DNA of 64,000 nt from Proteles cristata cristata (lineage: Eukaryota; Chordata; Mammalia; Carnivora; Hyaenidae), in contig JAESUZ010000966.1 of the NCBI GenBank assembly GCA_017311185.1, forward strand, positions 1 to 64,000. Reading direction: 5' to 3'. Numbering within the stretch: position 1 is the first letter of the stretch; each line of letters begins with the position of its first letter. This document shows, one piece after another, positions 33,103 to 44,084 of the stretch. The position numbers were made by a program, and so were the translations under genes. The notes under the pieces are model-generated. The model saw only the letters and a program-made list of their open reading frames with translations. It made no database searches and had not been told where the DNA came from.

Positions 33103-33364
33103 GCCTTTTTTTTTTTTTTAAAGAATTTCTCTTTTCTTTTAATGGTTATTTATTTTTGAGAGAGTAAACATGAGTAAGAGTGTAAGCATGAGCAGGGCCG
33201 GGCAAACAGAGAAAGAGAGGGAGGGAGGGAGGGAGGGAGGGAGGATCAGAAGTGGGTTCTGTGCTGACAGCAGAGAACCAGATGCAGGGCTCAATCTCAC
33301 AAACTAGGAGATCATGACCTGAGCCAAAGTTAGATGCTTAACCAATCGAGCCACCAGGTACCCC
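33103..33364 (-). mobile_element. CAN SINE, reverse, with GGGA expansion
   Basis: T-run, AATGGTTATTTATTTTTGAG, a (GGGA)n run at about 33217-33243, GGGTTCTGTGCTGACAGCAG, GGAGATCATGACCTGAGCC, GAGCCACCAGGTACCC. Perfect 14-bp target-site duplication TAAAGTTTTCTACT at 33089-33102 and 33365-33378. Confidence 0.96.
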
Positions 33365-34116
33365 TAAAGTTTTCTACTTCTTTAACAATTTTAATAATTT
33401 ATGTTTTCAGAAAATTACATCAGTGAGATCTTCAAGTTAAAAGCATAGAATTATACATGACTTCTGTATAACTGAAAATATCAATATTTATGGTTATGTT
33501 CCCTTTATCATTTTTGATTTTATGGATTTTCCTCCTTTCTTACTTTTATTAGGCTAAAATTTGGTCCCCCGCACCCACCCACCTACCTTTGAGAAAAAGT
33601 ATTTAGGGATTAGTTGAATTCACTGGTTTCCTGTTTCCTAGTTCATTAATATCTGCTCCTAATCTTATTGTTTCCTCATGTTTTCCTTACATTTATGTTG
33701 TAGCTTTGGAAGCTGAAAATTTACTAAAAGAAACTTTGTATAACTATAAATTTTCCTCTGATTAAAGCTCAGCTATCCCTCTTAGATTAAGGCACAATAT
33801 ATCCTTGTGGTTAATTTTTCAAGTATTGTGAACTGTGGCTTTTGCCTTCCTCAACGCAAGGATTATTAAAGAAAGTTTTCCATTTCCTAAGTATATGGAA
33901 ATAAGTAAGGTTTCCATTTGTAGGTCTATTATTGATTGCAAATATTACTGAACATGTACTATGTATGCTTTTTAGAACTGGGCTTTACATCGTGGCCAAT
34001 ATGATTACATTTCCTTAACATTCCATGGGTACACAAAAGAAGACCTGGTTCTTTCAGATAAAAAAGTTTATTTGAATTGATTACTTTAACTTTAGTAATT
34101 AATCAGATCTGTCTGC

Positions 34117-34332
34117 AGGGCAGCTGGGTGGCTCAGTTGGTTAAGCGTCCAACTTCAGCTCAGGTCATGATCTTGTGGTTCGTGGCTTCAAGCCCTGTGT
34201 CAGGCTCTATGCTGACATCTCAGAGCCTGGAGCCTGCTTCGAATTCTCTGTCTCCCTCCCTCTCTGCCCCTCCCCTGCTCATGCTCTTTCTTTGTCTCTC
34301 AAAAATAAATAAATGTTAAAAAAAATTTTTAA
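34117..34332 (+). mobile_element. CAN SINE
   Basis: AGGGCAGCTGGGTGGCTCAG, TGTGGTTCGTGGCTTCAAGC, GAGCCTGGAGCCTGCTTCG, TC body, CAAAAATAAATAAATGTTAA tail. A short AGATCT-centred duplication flanks it (34104-34116 and about 34333-34346). Confidence 0.94.
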
Positions 34333-34559
34333 TAGATCTTCTATAATGCTTCATACATTGTATTTTTACATGTATGAACTCCTTTCCCATTGTCATACTA
34401 TCAATTTCTCCTTGTACCTGGCACTATTCAATTTTCATTTTTAAATGGATGTTATTTTGTGCATAAAGGTTTATAAATACTATACTTTTATTACACTTCC
34501 TTTTTTAATCCCTTACCAGTATGGTCAAATTGAACAGAGATGATGGACATGTTCTAGGT

Positions 34560-34966
34560 CAGTGATGTCCAATATGCTGGCTGCTGAACACTTGAGCAGA
34601 TGTGGCTACTGAACACTTGACATGTGGCTATTTTTACTGAGGAACAGAAGTTTTAAGTTCAATTTTATTTTAATTAGATTAAGTTTAAATGCTGAGGTGC
34701 CTGGGTGGCTAAGTTGGTTAAGCTTCTGACTCTTGATTTTGGCTCAGATCGTGGGATCTAGCTCCACATCAGGCTCTGCGCTGGCAGTATGAAGCCTGCT
34801 TAGAATTCTCTCTCTTTCTCTCTCTCTCTCTCCCTCCCTCCCCCACTTGTTCACACTTTCTCTCAAAATAAACAAACATTAAAAATAAACAAATAAATAA
34901 TAGAAAGATAAATAGATTTAAGTTCAAACAGCAATCTGTAGCTAATGACTACACTATTACAGCAAG
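34560..34966. mobile_element. hAT-type palindromic MITE, split by SINE
   Basis: CAGTGATGTCCAATATGCTG, AGATGTGGCTACTGAACACT, TGACATGTGGCTATTTTTAC, GAGGAACAGAAGTTTTAAG on the left. On the right of the SINE, TTTAAGTTCAAACAGCAATC and GTAGCTAATGACTACACTAT continue the palindromic design. I recognise this as a common mammalian hAT/Charlie-type element but am unsure of the exact family. Confidence 0.55.
34690..34912 (+). mobile_element. CAN SINE inserted in MITE
   Basis: GCTGAGGTGCCTGGGTGGC, GGATCTAGCTCCACATCAGG, TC-rich body, tail CAAAATAAACAAACATTAAA. The imperfect duplication TAGATTAAGTTTAAA / TAGATTTAAGTTCAAA lies at 34675-34689 and 34913-34928. Confidence 0.93.
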
Positions 34967-35090
34967 TCTAAATTAACAATAAATGGCCTTATTTTATGAA
35001 TGAGTTTGCTTTAGATTCCACTTTGTCTATTAATATGCTTTTTTTGTGCTTGCATTTGCTGATATGTTATCCTTCTACCTTTCACCTTTA

Positions 35091-35325
35091 TTTTTTTTTT
35101 TTAATTTTTAGGGTTTTTATTTATATCTAGGAGAGAGAGAGAGAGAAAGAGAGACAGCGTGAGCAGGGGAGGGTCAGAGAGAGAGGGAGTCACAGACTGA
35201 AACAGGCTCCAGGCTCTGAGCTGGCAGTCAGCACAGAGCCCGACGCGGGGCTCGAACCCACGAACCGCGAGATCATGACCTAAGTGAAAGTCGGACGCTT
35301 AACCGACTAAGCCACCCAGGCGCCC
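35091..35325 (-). mobile_element. young CAN SINE, reverse
   Basis: Nearly intact reverse copy: GGGAGTCACAGACTGAAACA, GGCTCTGAGCTGGCAGTCAG, CGGGGCTCGAACCCACGAAC, ACTAAGCCACCCAGGCGCCC. Same subtype as 20036-20259 and 47356-47571. Perfect 16-bp target-site duplication CTACCTTTCACCTTTA at 35075-35090 and 35326-35341. Confidence 0.97.
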
Positions 35326-36966
35326 CTACCTTTCACCTTTAAAAGTTACTTTTACACATGCCTTTTGTAAACCACAGGAAGTACAGATGTATTTTGTTTC
35401 CTAGTTCAGTTTGGGAATCTTTGTTCTATAATGTTTAACTCAGACATTTATTGGCATTTCTTGGTCTTACTTCTGTTGTTGTATTTTAATTATTCTTTCT
35501 TCCTATTTCCTTTTTTTAATATGGAGGATCTTTGATTTTTCTCTGCTTTAGTAATTTGGAAAGTATACTTTCTGTTTTTAGTTCTGCATGTGGTTACCCT
35601 TAAATTTAAAGCACATGACTCGATGGATCTCCTTGAAACTTTCCTTCCCCATCCTGATCTCCCAGGTAATTGTGGCATAGTACATTTTAGACAAAACTCT
35701 GTATTTTCAATATTTGAAACAATGTTACCTACTCTTTCAAGGATTATTAATATCTGTGTTTTTATAACCCCATCTATAACATCATTTAAGTAATTCTAAG
35801 TTTCAATGAATTCAACATATGCATCAATCTATTTATACCAAAGTCTACTTTCTTAAGATCTTTATTTTTACATGGTTTTCCAGTGGCTCCAAGTATCTAT
35901 TTTGAGTCACCACACTCCTTTTCCAAGGATTCTACATGGGTAGAATATTTCTGAAGGGATCTTCTTGTTGCATTATCAGGGTAGAGAACACCTTGGTCAA
36001 AATATTGTTCTATCAAATAGGTAAATGTTGCTCTATTGTTCTTATTGCATTTAATACTTATACCAAAATGTCAAAAACTTATTTAATTTTGGGGTGACCT
36101 GTTTATTTTAGGTTTTTGTTGTTTCTCTTTTTTGACTGGGTTCTTGAGGTTTTTCTTATTCTCAAAATCCAGGACATTCACCAGGATTATTCAGATGTCA
36201 GTCACATATTGTTAGTTCGACTGGTACCTAGTGATCCATTTTGATCTGCAGATTCAGCTATTTCTTCATTTAAGAAATGTTTTCTTCTATTATTGCTTCT
36301 ATTGCATTTATTCTTGTCTCCTGAGATACATAGACTGGCCACATACTGGTTCTCCATTCACTGGGCATTATATTTATTATTGATTTTTTCATTACTTTTA
36401 TCTCCTTGCTCTTTTTCTCTGCATTCTGGGAGAGTTTACATTTGAACCAAAAAGTGATTTTATTTTCCGCATCCTCAAACCTGAACACTATTGCTGATTT
36501 GTTTATCACAAGCCACTGTTATAATTTTGTTGTTGATAGTTGGCTCTTTGGGTCTACAAAAACAGTCATTTCTTATGGTTTGAACTAATACAAGAATAGT
36601 AACTGCAACAGGAATGGTAATGGCAAAAAAGAATTGGAAATACAATGAATGCCCATTAAGATGGAAATGATTGAATGATGTCTCATATATTCATATTATA
36701 AGCTATTTTACTGCCAGTAAGAGAACTGTGGAGATCTCACCAAATCCACTAGATTATCAATAAATAAAAGATAAAGAAAAATGTCTAACATGATAACCAA
36801 TTTTATACAATATTGACCAAACAAAACCTCTGTGTGTGTTTGAATTATATGAATGTAGAGAAATGTATAGAATGATATACATCAGGTATTAACTTTGGTT
36901 TTCATGTGAGAGTATAATGAGAAGGAAGAGGAGAGGAGGCCGAAGTCCCTCAAAGCATACCACTAT

Positions 36967-37178
36967 GGGGCACCTTGGTGGCTCAGTCGGTTAAGCATCC
37001 AACTATTGATTTCGGCTCAAGTCATCATCTCACAGTTCCTGAGATTAAGCCCTGCATAGGGCTCCGCACTGACAGCCTAGAGCCTGCTTTGGATTCTCTC
37101 TCCCTCTCTCTCTACCCCTCCCCCTCTCATGCTAGCTCTCTCTAAAATAAATAAAAAGAAACTTAAAAAAATTTTTTA
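36967..37178 (+). mobile_element. CAN SINE
   Basis: GGGGCACCTTGGTGGCTCAG, GTTCCTGAGATTAAGCCC, AGCCTAGAGCCTGCTTTGG, TC body, AAAATAAATAAAAAG tail. No clear target-site duplication. Confidence 0.93.
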
Positions 37179-37189
37179 AAGGTACCCTT

Positions 37190-38985
37190 AGCAATAAAGC
37201 AAGCATTTAGACTCTGATGCCATCTATGAAAAATAACATATGCATATACTCATAATGAACCACACAAAAATGGTTGTCATCCTCAAGTGGTTATCTCAGC
37301 TTGGCGGGATTTTAGATGCCTCTAACTTTCTTCCTTCTCCTTCCATCCCAAACACGCACACACACGTTCTCTAAGGAACTTTCCTCTCTTTGGTGAAACT
37401 TCTCCACTGACGGCCAGACTCAGATGAGCACCTCCTCAGACGGATGGTCTCTACATCAGAGTCCGATTAAGTTCCATTTTAGCCCTGGCTCTTCCAAAGT
37501 CGGGAGAGATTATGAGGTTCAGGATTTTGACTATTTCTGGTTAGGCTGCGATTCTCCCTTTGAGTGGGGAGTTATAGGACATCTTCCAATGTTTTGTTTT
37601 GTTATGTTGTGCTTTTTCTTTTCCAATTTGGTCCCATCTGCACTCTATGTTAACTGTTCCTTTCTTTTTACATTTCAGGCGGACACAGGTTTCTATCTTT
37701 ATTTTAAATTTCCTCAGTCCTTCCAAAATATCCCTATTTCTTAAATTCAGTCTCTTTTACTTCTTTATTTCTAAGGTCCATTTATTTGGAGTCCACCTAA
37801 CCTATCCAGAATCCTAGTGTTCATTTTGCCTTTCTAGGGAGTAATTATCATGATTCTGGCTACAAAGATGTTGAATACTCCATTTTACAGGGCCTGAAAC
37901 AACCAACCAATCTCAATGTCCTGAGATTGCCAAGACCCTTGAACCACAATGAAACTAGTAACAAAGCTTTAAAAGCTTCTACCCTTCTTTAATAGAGGCC
38001 CCTGAGCTCTCAGCCATCACACCCTCCCACCCCATCAATGTTTTATGGAAGCTAAATTAAAGGCTGTTTTCAAACTCTTAATTGTAAAGCATTACTTTCA
38101 ATTTTCATAATGACTGAGACCAAATTTAGCTTCTGGGCATTGCTTAGCCTGTCCCTAGTTGGAGAGAGGCGAGGGCTGTTTAAACCTATAATCTTAGTTT
38201 CAGTCCACACTCTATAATTTTCTGGAATGACGGCTCTGACAAGAAAATGCCTAGAAAGACACCAACCTCAGGGTCTCACAACTCTGCAAAAGATGCTGGT
38301 TGACAGATTTTGACATAAGGGCCCCTTGGGGCAAGTTTCCATATGAATCAAGACACCCTCTGGTTTGGCCCCAGCTTGTTCAAATGTGGGCTTCTGTGCA
38401 CTATTTATTTGACCCTCATCTTTCATCTCACTGGCCTCAATCCACCAATCACTGAACAACAAGCAAAGGAACACTTTGTCCAAAATCAGCTGTACCTGCA
38501 CAGTAGAGATCTATGGCCTAATGAGCAACAGCATGAGAGAGTTATAGTGAGCATCTTTCTGGAAGTACACCACATGGACTCCAAATAGGTAGGATCACCT
38601 CACATCATTTGAAGCCAAGTCGTCCATCACAATGTACTGACAATCCTGACCAAAATTCTAGACTCGGCAGAGGAGGAACAAACAGTTAAGGCGCCTTGTG
38701 TTGCAAAGACTGAATAGCAATAACCTAAAAACCTTGCCTTCTCCCACCCCCACATAAAAACTATTCGTCACAGACTTGCCAAGACTCTCAAAATTCCCAT
38801 TATAGGAATTACTCTTTCAGGTGAAAGGTATTGAATATCCTTGTTAAAATTTAACTAGGTAACCCAGAAAAGGTAACTCAAAACAATTACAAAAAAACCC
38901 TAGGGTCCTAAAAGAATTTGTTATTTGCTACATTAGGCAAGTGCCTAAAAAAAACGAATAACAAAATATAATTTGTAAAATGCTT
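37190..38985. other. 1.8 kb without recognised gene or repeat
   Basis: Unique-looking, moderately GC-balanced. A 106-codon frame (37424-37744) starts MSTSSDGWSLHQSPIKFHFS and turns F-rich. I recognise no domain, and there is no supporting splice or codon signal. Frames of 77-81 codons at 38268-38588 overlap on opposite strands. Confidence 0.45.
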
Positions 38986-39125
38986 TATAACATACACATT
39001 AATGCTTTATATGTTCATATCTCACAAATGGCATTAGAAGGAAATATTACCTTGTTATTTGGTAAGGAAATTGAGACTCAAAAAGGTAAGTTGACTCCAT
39101 CCAGCTTGCTACTGACATCTGCACT
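38986..39125 (-). mobile_element. MIR, reverse
   Basis: AATGCTTTATAACATACACA, TTGTTATTTGGTAAGGAAAT, TGAGACTCAAAAAGGTAAGT. Decayed reverse MIR core. Confidence 0.6.
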
Positions 39126-39449
39126 AAGAGTGGGCAAAGACAGAAAAGATTTGAGAGAAGGGATCGAGAAAGATCTTTAACACTGCAGTGCACACTAGGG
39201 TGAGGCCCAGGGAAGGGGGGCACTAAGCAACCAGAGAATACAGAGTAGCTGAGCTTCAGGTAGAAAGGGAGGTAGATGTGTAGACAAAGAAGACAAACTT
39301 TTCCCACTCCAGAACTCTGCAGAAGGTAGGCTCAATCAGTCCTCTTATAGTATGTAGAACCACACTCAAGGATCTTTTAAAACACACAGCATAGCATTGG
39401 GTCTGTCAGTGTCCAAAAATACACTAAAGTTAACACAAACCTACTGAGA

Positions 39450-39540
39450 AGTAAACAACCCGGGTTCTGGTGCTGGCTCCACTAATTACTAGCTACACGA
39501 CCATTTGTGCATCTTTCCATCTATCTCTGACCTTTGGCAA
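39450..39540 (+). mobile_element. MIR fragment
   Basis: CCCGGGTTCTGGTGCTGGCT, CCACTAATTACTAGCTACAC, GACC match the MIR 5'-core order. Confidence 0.55.
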
Positions 39541-39639
39541 AAGAAAAGTGGCCATAGAGAATGAAGAAGACCACAGGACTCGTGAAAAGACCAAGTCGTC
39601 AGGACTCAACGAAGCATTCAGTATATGCCACACACTAAT

Positions 39640-39790
39640 CTCCTCTCTGGGGATATAGACATGAACAGGACAGGTAAGACTCTTGCTAATATTTCATTGC
39701 ATTCTAGCAGCAGTGAACACAGATGATGATCAACCAAATAAGCAAACAATGTGAATGATAGGTGCCATGCAGAAAATAGATTGAGTTTCG
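39640..39790 (-). mobile_element. L2 fragment, reverse
   Basis: GGGGATATAGACATGAACAG, ATTCTAGCAGCAGTGAACAC, AATGTGAATGATAGGTGCCA follow the reverse L2 3' region. Confidence 0.5.
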
Positions 39791-39872
39791 ACTACAAAAA
39801 TGTGGGGCAAGGGACTTTCATTCTGCACCTCAATCTCCGGTCTTTAAAAAAAAAAAAAACAGAAATGCTAAC

Positions 39873-40121
39873 GGGGTACGTGGGTGGCTCAGTTGGTTAA
39901 GCCTCCGACTTCGGCTCAGGTTATGATCTCACAGTTCGTGGGTTTGAGCCCCGCGTCAGACCCTGTGCTGACAGCTAGCTCAGAGCCTGGAGCCTGCTTC
40001 AGATTCTGTGTCTCCCTCTCTCTCTGACCCTCCCCTGCTCACACTCTGTTGCTTGCTCGCTCTCCTTCCCTCTCTCTCTCTCTCTCAGAAATAAATTAAA
40101 AACATTAAAAAAAATGTTTTT
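39873..40121 (+). mobile_element. CAN SINE with extended TC body
   Basis: GGGGTACGTGGGTGGCTCAG, GTTCGTGGGTTTGAGCCCCG, CTAGCTCAGAGCCTGGAGCC, and an extra GTTGCTTGCTCGCTCTCC segment before the TC run. The target-site duplication AAATGCTAAC lies at 39863-39872 and 40122-40131. Confidence 0.96.
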
Positions 40122-40131
40122 AAATGCTAAC

Positions 40132-40587
40132 ACCTCAGGCCAGGACTACTGCACATATCTGCTGTAAGGATCAAATGAAAGAATAGATTCAAAAGCTCAT
40201 TGTGTAATGCAATGACTTCACTGCTGGGAGCAAGCAAAGACAGCAAGCATGCCGGAGATTCTGTTGTTTCCAAAGACAAGATATAAAGGGGCATGCTCAC
40301 TAACAACATATAAAAGGGTACCAATCAATAAAGCCCACAATGTTCTCCTCAGTGGGTAACTAGAAAGGAGCATTAGAAGAAAATGAATGGAGACTCAAGC
40401 CAAATCAGAGAAAATTCTCATTTCACATATTTACAGTTTTTTGTTTTATTATGTTTTTGTTCATAATGTGTGTTTCTTCTTTAACTTAGAAACATTTAAT
40501 TTGACCTGTGAAAGTTAATTACAATTGGCAACTGCTTTTCTCACATACTTCTTTCAGGTCCAAGAGAGGGGAGGAATTTAGCCGTTG
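40132..40587. other. no recognised feature
   Basis: Intergenic sequence. 40435-40470 is TTTTG-rich. No transposon call. Confidence 0.45.
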
Positions 40588-40604
40588 ATTAAAACACACA
40601 TATA

Positions 40605-40821
40605 GGGGCGCCTGGGTGGCTCAGTCGGTTAAGCGTCCAACTTCAGCTCAAGTCACAATCTCATGGTTCATGGGTTCAAGCCCGGCATCAGGCTCTGTGA
40701 TGACAGTTAGCTCGGAGCCTGGAGCCTGCTTCAGATTCTGTAACTCCCTCTTTCTCTGATCTTCCCCTGCTCACGCTCGCTAGCTCGCTCTCTCTCAGAA
40801 ATAAATAAAACATTAAAAAAA
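40605..40821 (+). mobile_element. CAN SINE (young-looking)
   Basis: Intact head GGGGCGCCTGGGTGGCTCAG and A-box-like GTGGCTCAGTCGGTTAAGCG. B-box region GGTTCATGGGTTCAAGCC. Perfect 17-bp target-site duplication ATTAAAACACACATATA at 40588-40604 and 40822-40838. Confidence 0.97.
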
Positions 40822-40838
40822 ATTAAAACACACATATA

Positions 40839-41954
40839 CACACACACAACATTCCAGGGGAGGGGAGGATGACCTTAAATAGTAATAACATTCCACTGTT
40901 ACATGAGTGGATAAAACTTGCAAGCTGGCCATTCTTCCAGATGCTTGCTTCAGAAGGATGTAGCAGCTCACAGCTTTATATTTACACATTTGGAACAATG
41001 CTTCTGTTTCAGTCATAGACTCTCGGAGGCTCCTGCAACCGCGCACCACCTCCTGTCATGGCACTCTGTAGTCCTCTGCTCTGGGCTGCGGCTGCCTCCC
41101 AAGCAGGGGGTTGGAAGACTATCAAGTTGATTCCTTTACTCTCCTAGGCCACCACATTTTTGATGCTGTCAAGGCGCTTTTTTTTTTTTTAAAGGCTCAT
41201 TCCAAGTGGATGCTGAAACCACAACCTGGCCATCGTGATGCTCAACAAGTGTTTCCACATGATGCTGAGGCTTAATAACCTTAATAACTCACAACCAGTG
41301 CCAGAACTCAAGAGAGGGCCACATTGTCCCCCCAACCCCAACCTTGCTTTTTCCTGGCTAGAGCTAAGAGCTCCAGATTGTAGGGGTTCAAGTCCAGAGG
41401 GTCCATGTTAGGCTTTACCCCTGGCTTGGCACTGGCTGAGAGCACTGTGACCCTACACCTGGGGTTCCTGCAAACAGACAGAAACTTTCAGAATCATGCT
41501 CACTGGCCGCAGCCATATTAACTCCACAAATTTAGTTTTTATTGCTGGAATTCACAGGACATGCAAAAGCTAAACTTGGGACAATATCAGTAAGTGGCCT
41601 CAAAGCTTCCAACTACAATAAAGCCCAAAGCCCTCTTGATTTCTTTAAAGCAATTCCATATTATGCAAACCCTAAAACCGAGTATTGTATACCACTGGCA
41701 GAAATCGAGAACTGAGCGTAAGTAAGAGGACATCCAGGCAAGAGAGTCTAGGTGTATAAATGGAAGTTGGCATTATAGGCACATGCTTTGTAAGTGAAGT
41801 TATAACCCACATTTTAGGAGATAGGGAGAGACAGAATACTGAAAACAAACTCTTAGGCCTACTTTACCAGAACAGTACTGGCCAGCAGCTTAGCCATGTG
41901 CTAGAAGACCAATTATTTAAGTCTTATTTCTCTCACTTCCACAAGTAACCTCCA
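40839..41954. other. 1.1 kb without recognised gene or repeat
   Basis: Fairly GC-balanced, with a T-run at about 41179-41191. 41020-41110 is relatively GC- and C-rich (CTCCTGCAACCGCGCACCAC). Short frames on both strands (40813-41130) show no domain. Confidence 0.4.
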
Positions 41955-42137
41955 ACAGCTCTGGTTCTCAACTTTGGTTGCACATTACAGTCACTTGGTA
42001 TGTTTTAAAAGAAGCTGGTGTCAACAACATCCATTCTCAGAGACTTGAATTCAGTTACTCTATAGCATCATCAAGGTGGTGTTACCCTTATAGGACATGT
42101 ATGGGATTCTAATGTACAGCCAGCTTGAGAACAAATG
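41955..42137. mobile_element. hAT-Charlie MITE, MER5-like
   Basis: CTCTGGTTCTCAACTTTGGT, TGCACATTACAGTCACTTGG, TATGTTTTAAAAGAAGCTGG, and the right end GATTCTAATGTACAGCCAGC, TTGAGAACAAATG, which is inverted relative to the left. Confidence 0.75.
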
Positions 42138-42279
42138 GGCCTACAACTGGTTTGAATGGCCACAATAGATATGAATAGCATTCCTCACTACTTGTATTCC
42201 ATCAGTCCCTCCAAGTACTAGTGGTACTCAATAGAACACAAGTGAGAAGATTTAAAACCAGGAGAATTTCATGAACACC

Positions 42280-42445
42280 CATCAGAAGTCCCTCAACCTC
42301 TGTCCTCTGCTCCTCTGTGACCCACACCACTGTGTACAGTTTATAGCTCTCTCAAAACATGCATCCCCATGTCATTCATGACCAGGAGATAAATATAGTA
42401 TTTCTCCACCTAAGAACAGGGACTGTGGCTTAGCTGTCCCCATCT
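42280..42445 (+). mobile_element. possible L2 fragment
   Basis: CTCTGTCCTCTGCTCCTCTG, ACAGTTTATAGCTCTCTCAA, AACAGGGACTGTGGCTTAGC resemble the L2 3' region. Very diverged. Confidence 0.35.
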
Positions 42446-42734
42446 CTCACCACATGCCAAAAAGAGATCCCATGTAGTAAGTACTTTCAGAGTCAGTGTT
42501 CACTGAACCATTCCCATCCCAACTGGAGCCAAATACCTTGTGGATGAGAGGGTGGGGCAAGGGGAAAAGGAGGGAGAACAGGGAAGGAATACAAACAAAG
42601 AAAACAGAAGAGAGAAGGGAAAATGAAGGCATAAAAATGGTTACCAAACAGAGGTAAAGCCACCACAAAGAATTTTTAGAGCTGGAAAAATCCTCATAAA
42701 TCATCTATTCTAGATTCTAAAAGAATGACCTTTA

Positions 42735-43407
42735 GGGCCACCTGGGTGGCTCAGTTGCTTAAGCATCCACCTCCTTTTTTTTTTTTTTTTTTTTTTTTAC
42801 AAATTACTACAAATTACCTTGATATTGATATCAAGGTATCAATGTGGTTACCGCTATACTTTTTTTAATAGTTTATTGTCAAGTTGGTTTCCATATAACA
42901 CCCAGTGCTCAACCCACAAGTGCCCTCCTCTGTGCTTATCAACCCTTCCCTCCTCCCCACCCCATCAGTGGTGTTTGTTCTCAGCATTCAAGAGTCTCTC
43001 ATGGTTTGCCTCCCTCCCTCTCCACCACTATTTTCCCCTTCTTCTCCCCCATGGTCCTCCATTAAGTTCCTCTTAATCCTCCTATATGTGCAAACATATG
43101 GTAGGTGTCCTTCTCTGCAGGACTTATTTTGCTCAGCATAACACCCTCAAGTTCCATCCATGTTGCTACACATGGCCAGATTTCATTCTTTCTCATAGGC
43201 ATCTACCTCTTGATTCAGCTCAGGTCATGATCTCACAGTTTATGATATTGAGCCTGGTGTCTGGATCCTCCATGCTGACAGCACAGAGTTTGCTTGGGAT
43301 TCTCTCTGTCCCTCTCTATCTGAGCCTCCCAGGCTCATACAGGTGAGCTCTCTCTCCCTCTCCCCGCCTGCCTTTCTCTCTCAATAAACAAACATTAAAA
43401 ACATTTT
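42735..43407 (+). mobile_element. CAN SINE split by an L1 insertion
   Basis: Head at 42735-42773 (GGGCCACCTGGGTGGCTCAG). It resumes after the L1 at about 43199: GCATCTACCTCTTGATTCAG, CAGGTCATGATCTCACAG, TC body, CAATAAACAAACATTAAAAA. The SINE's own target-site duplication AATGACCTTTA lies at 42724-42734 and 43408-43418, outside the L1. Confidence 0.95.
42774..43198 (-). mobile_element. truncated L1 3' end with 3' transduction, reverse
   Basis: Reading on the minus strand: end of ORF2 (CCATGTGTAGCAACATGGAT complement near 43160-43180), polypurine 3' UTR, first short poly(A) (T-run 42860-42866), then 61 bp of non-L1 sequence (42799-42859) and a second, longer poly(A) (T-run 42774-42798). The target-site duplication GCATCCACCTC / GCATCTACCTC (42763-42773, 43199-43209) lies in the host SINE. 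Confidence 0.93.
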
Positions 43408-43604
43408 AATGACCTTTAAGCTTTGGAGACCCTTTGAGTTACTTCTTAATACCAAGATTCCTTGGCCTCATCTAAACTTATAGACTCAAAAATAAACAAA
43501 CTTACAGACTCAAAAAATAAAGAAATGAATAATGACCAAAAATATGAACGTTTAACATACTCCTTTGCATATTTCTTATATACCTTCAAATTAGAGAATT
43601 CCTA

Positions 43605-43768
43605 GTTTAAATTCACTCCTTTTTCAAGAAGGAAAACAGGACTCTAGAGGACCAAAGGGATTTGCTGAAGGTCAATATGCTCATTAGTGGCAGAAATGGA
43701 ACTTCAAAACACAGCTTTCCAACTCCCAGTCTAGTGCGGTTTCTACTACTCCATGCAGGTCCCATCAG
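43605..43768 (-). mobile_element. MIR, reverse
   Basis: CAAGAAGGAAAACAGGACTC, GGATTTGCTGAAGGTCAATA, TGCTCATTAGTGGCAGAAAT, GGAACTTCAAAACACAGC. Decayed reverse MIR. Confidence 0.65.
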
Positions 43769-43892
43769 GGCTAAGGAATGTGAACACTGAGACCTAGTCT
43801 TGATCCAGAAAATGTCCCTATTCATGTGTCACATTTCCTCAAACATCTTATACCTGTTTGCCAAAATACACATCTAATTAAAAACAAAAACA

Positions 43893-44078
43893 GCAGGACA
43901 CGTGGGTGGCTCGGTCAGTGGAAACTTAGAGTCTCGATTGCGACTCAGGTCATGATTTCACAGCATGTGAGTTCAGGCCTCACGCTGACAGTACAGAGCC
44001 TGCTTGGGATTCTCTCTCTGCCCCTCCGCCAGTCGCACTCACTCTCTCATAACAAACAATTTAAAAAATTAAAGAAAA
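43893..44078 (+). mobile_element. CAN SINE, diverged
   Basis: GCAGGACACGTGGGTGGCTC, CGACTCAGGTCATGATTTCA, GCATGTGAGTTCAGGCC, AGTACAGAGCCTGCTTGGG, TC body. The tail merges with A-rich flank, so the right end is uncertain. Confidence 0.9.
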
Positions 44079-44084
44079 CACAAC

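Larger units (their letters stand above)
33380..36520 (-). mobile_element. ancient L1, reverse, broken by SINEs and a DNA element
   Basis: T-rich forward strand that follows reverse ORF2: ATTTTTGATTTTATGGATTT, TTCATTAATATCTGCTCCTA, ACTATAAATTTTCCTCTGAT, GGTTTCCATTTGTAGGTCTA, TTTGTGCATAAAGGTTTATA, AGTTTGGGAATCTTTGTTCT, GACATTTATTGGCATTTC. Interruptions at 34117-34332, 34560-34966 and 35091-35325 can be explained. The part right of about 35760 is less certain but keeps the same composition and ends with TCTTTTTCTCTGCATTCTGG. No open frame survives. Confidence 0.6.

Noticed and set aside
37424..37744. 106-codon forward open frame
   Set aside because: Composition becomes F-rich, a reverse frame overlaps it, and there is no known domain or splice context.
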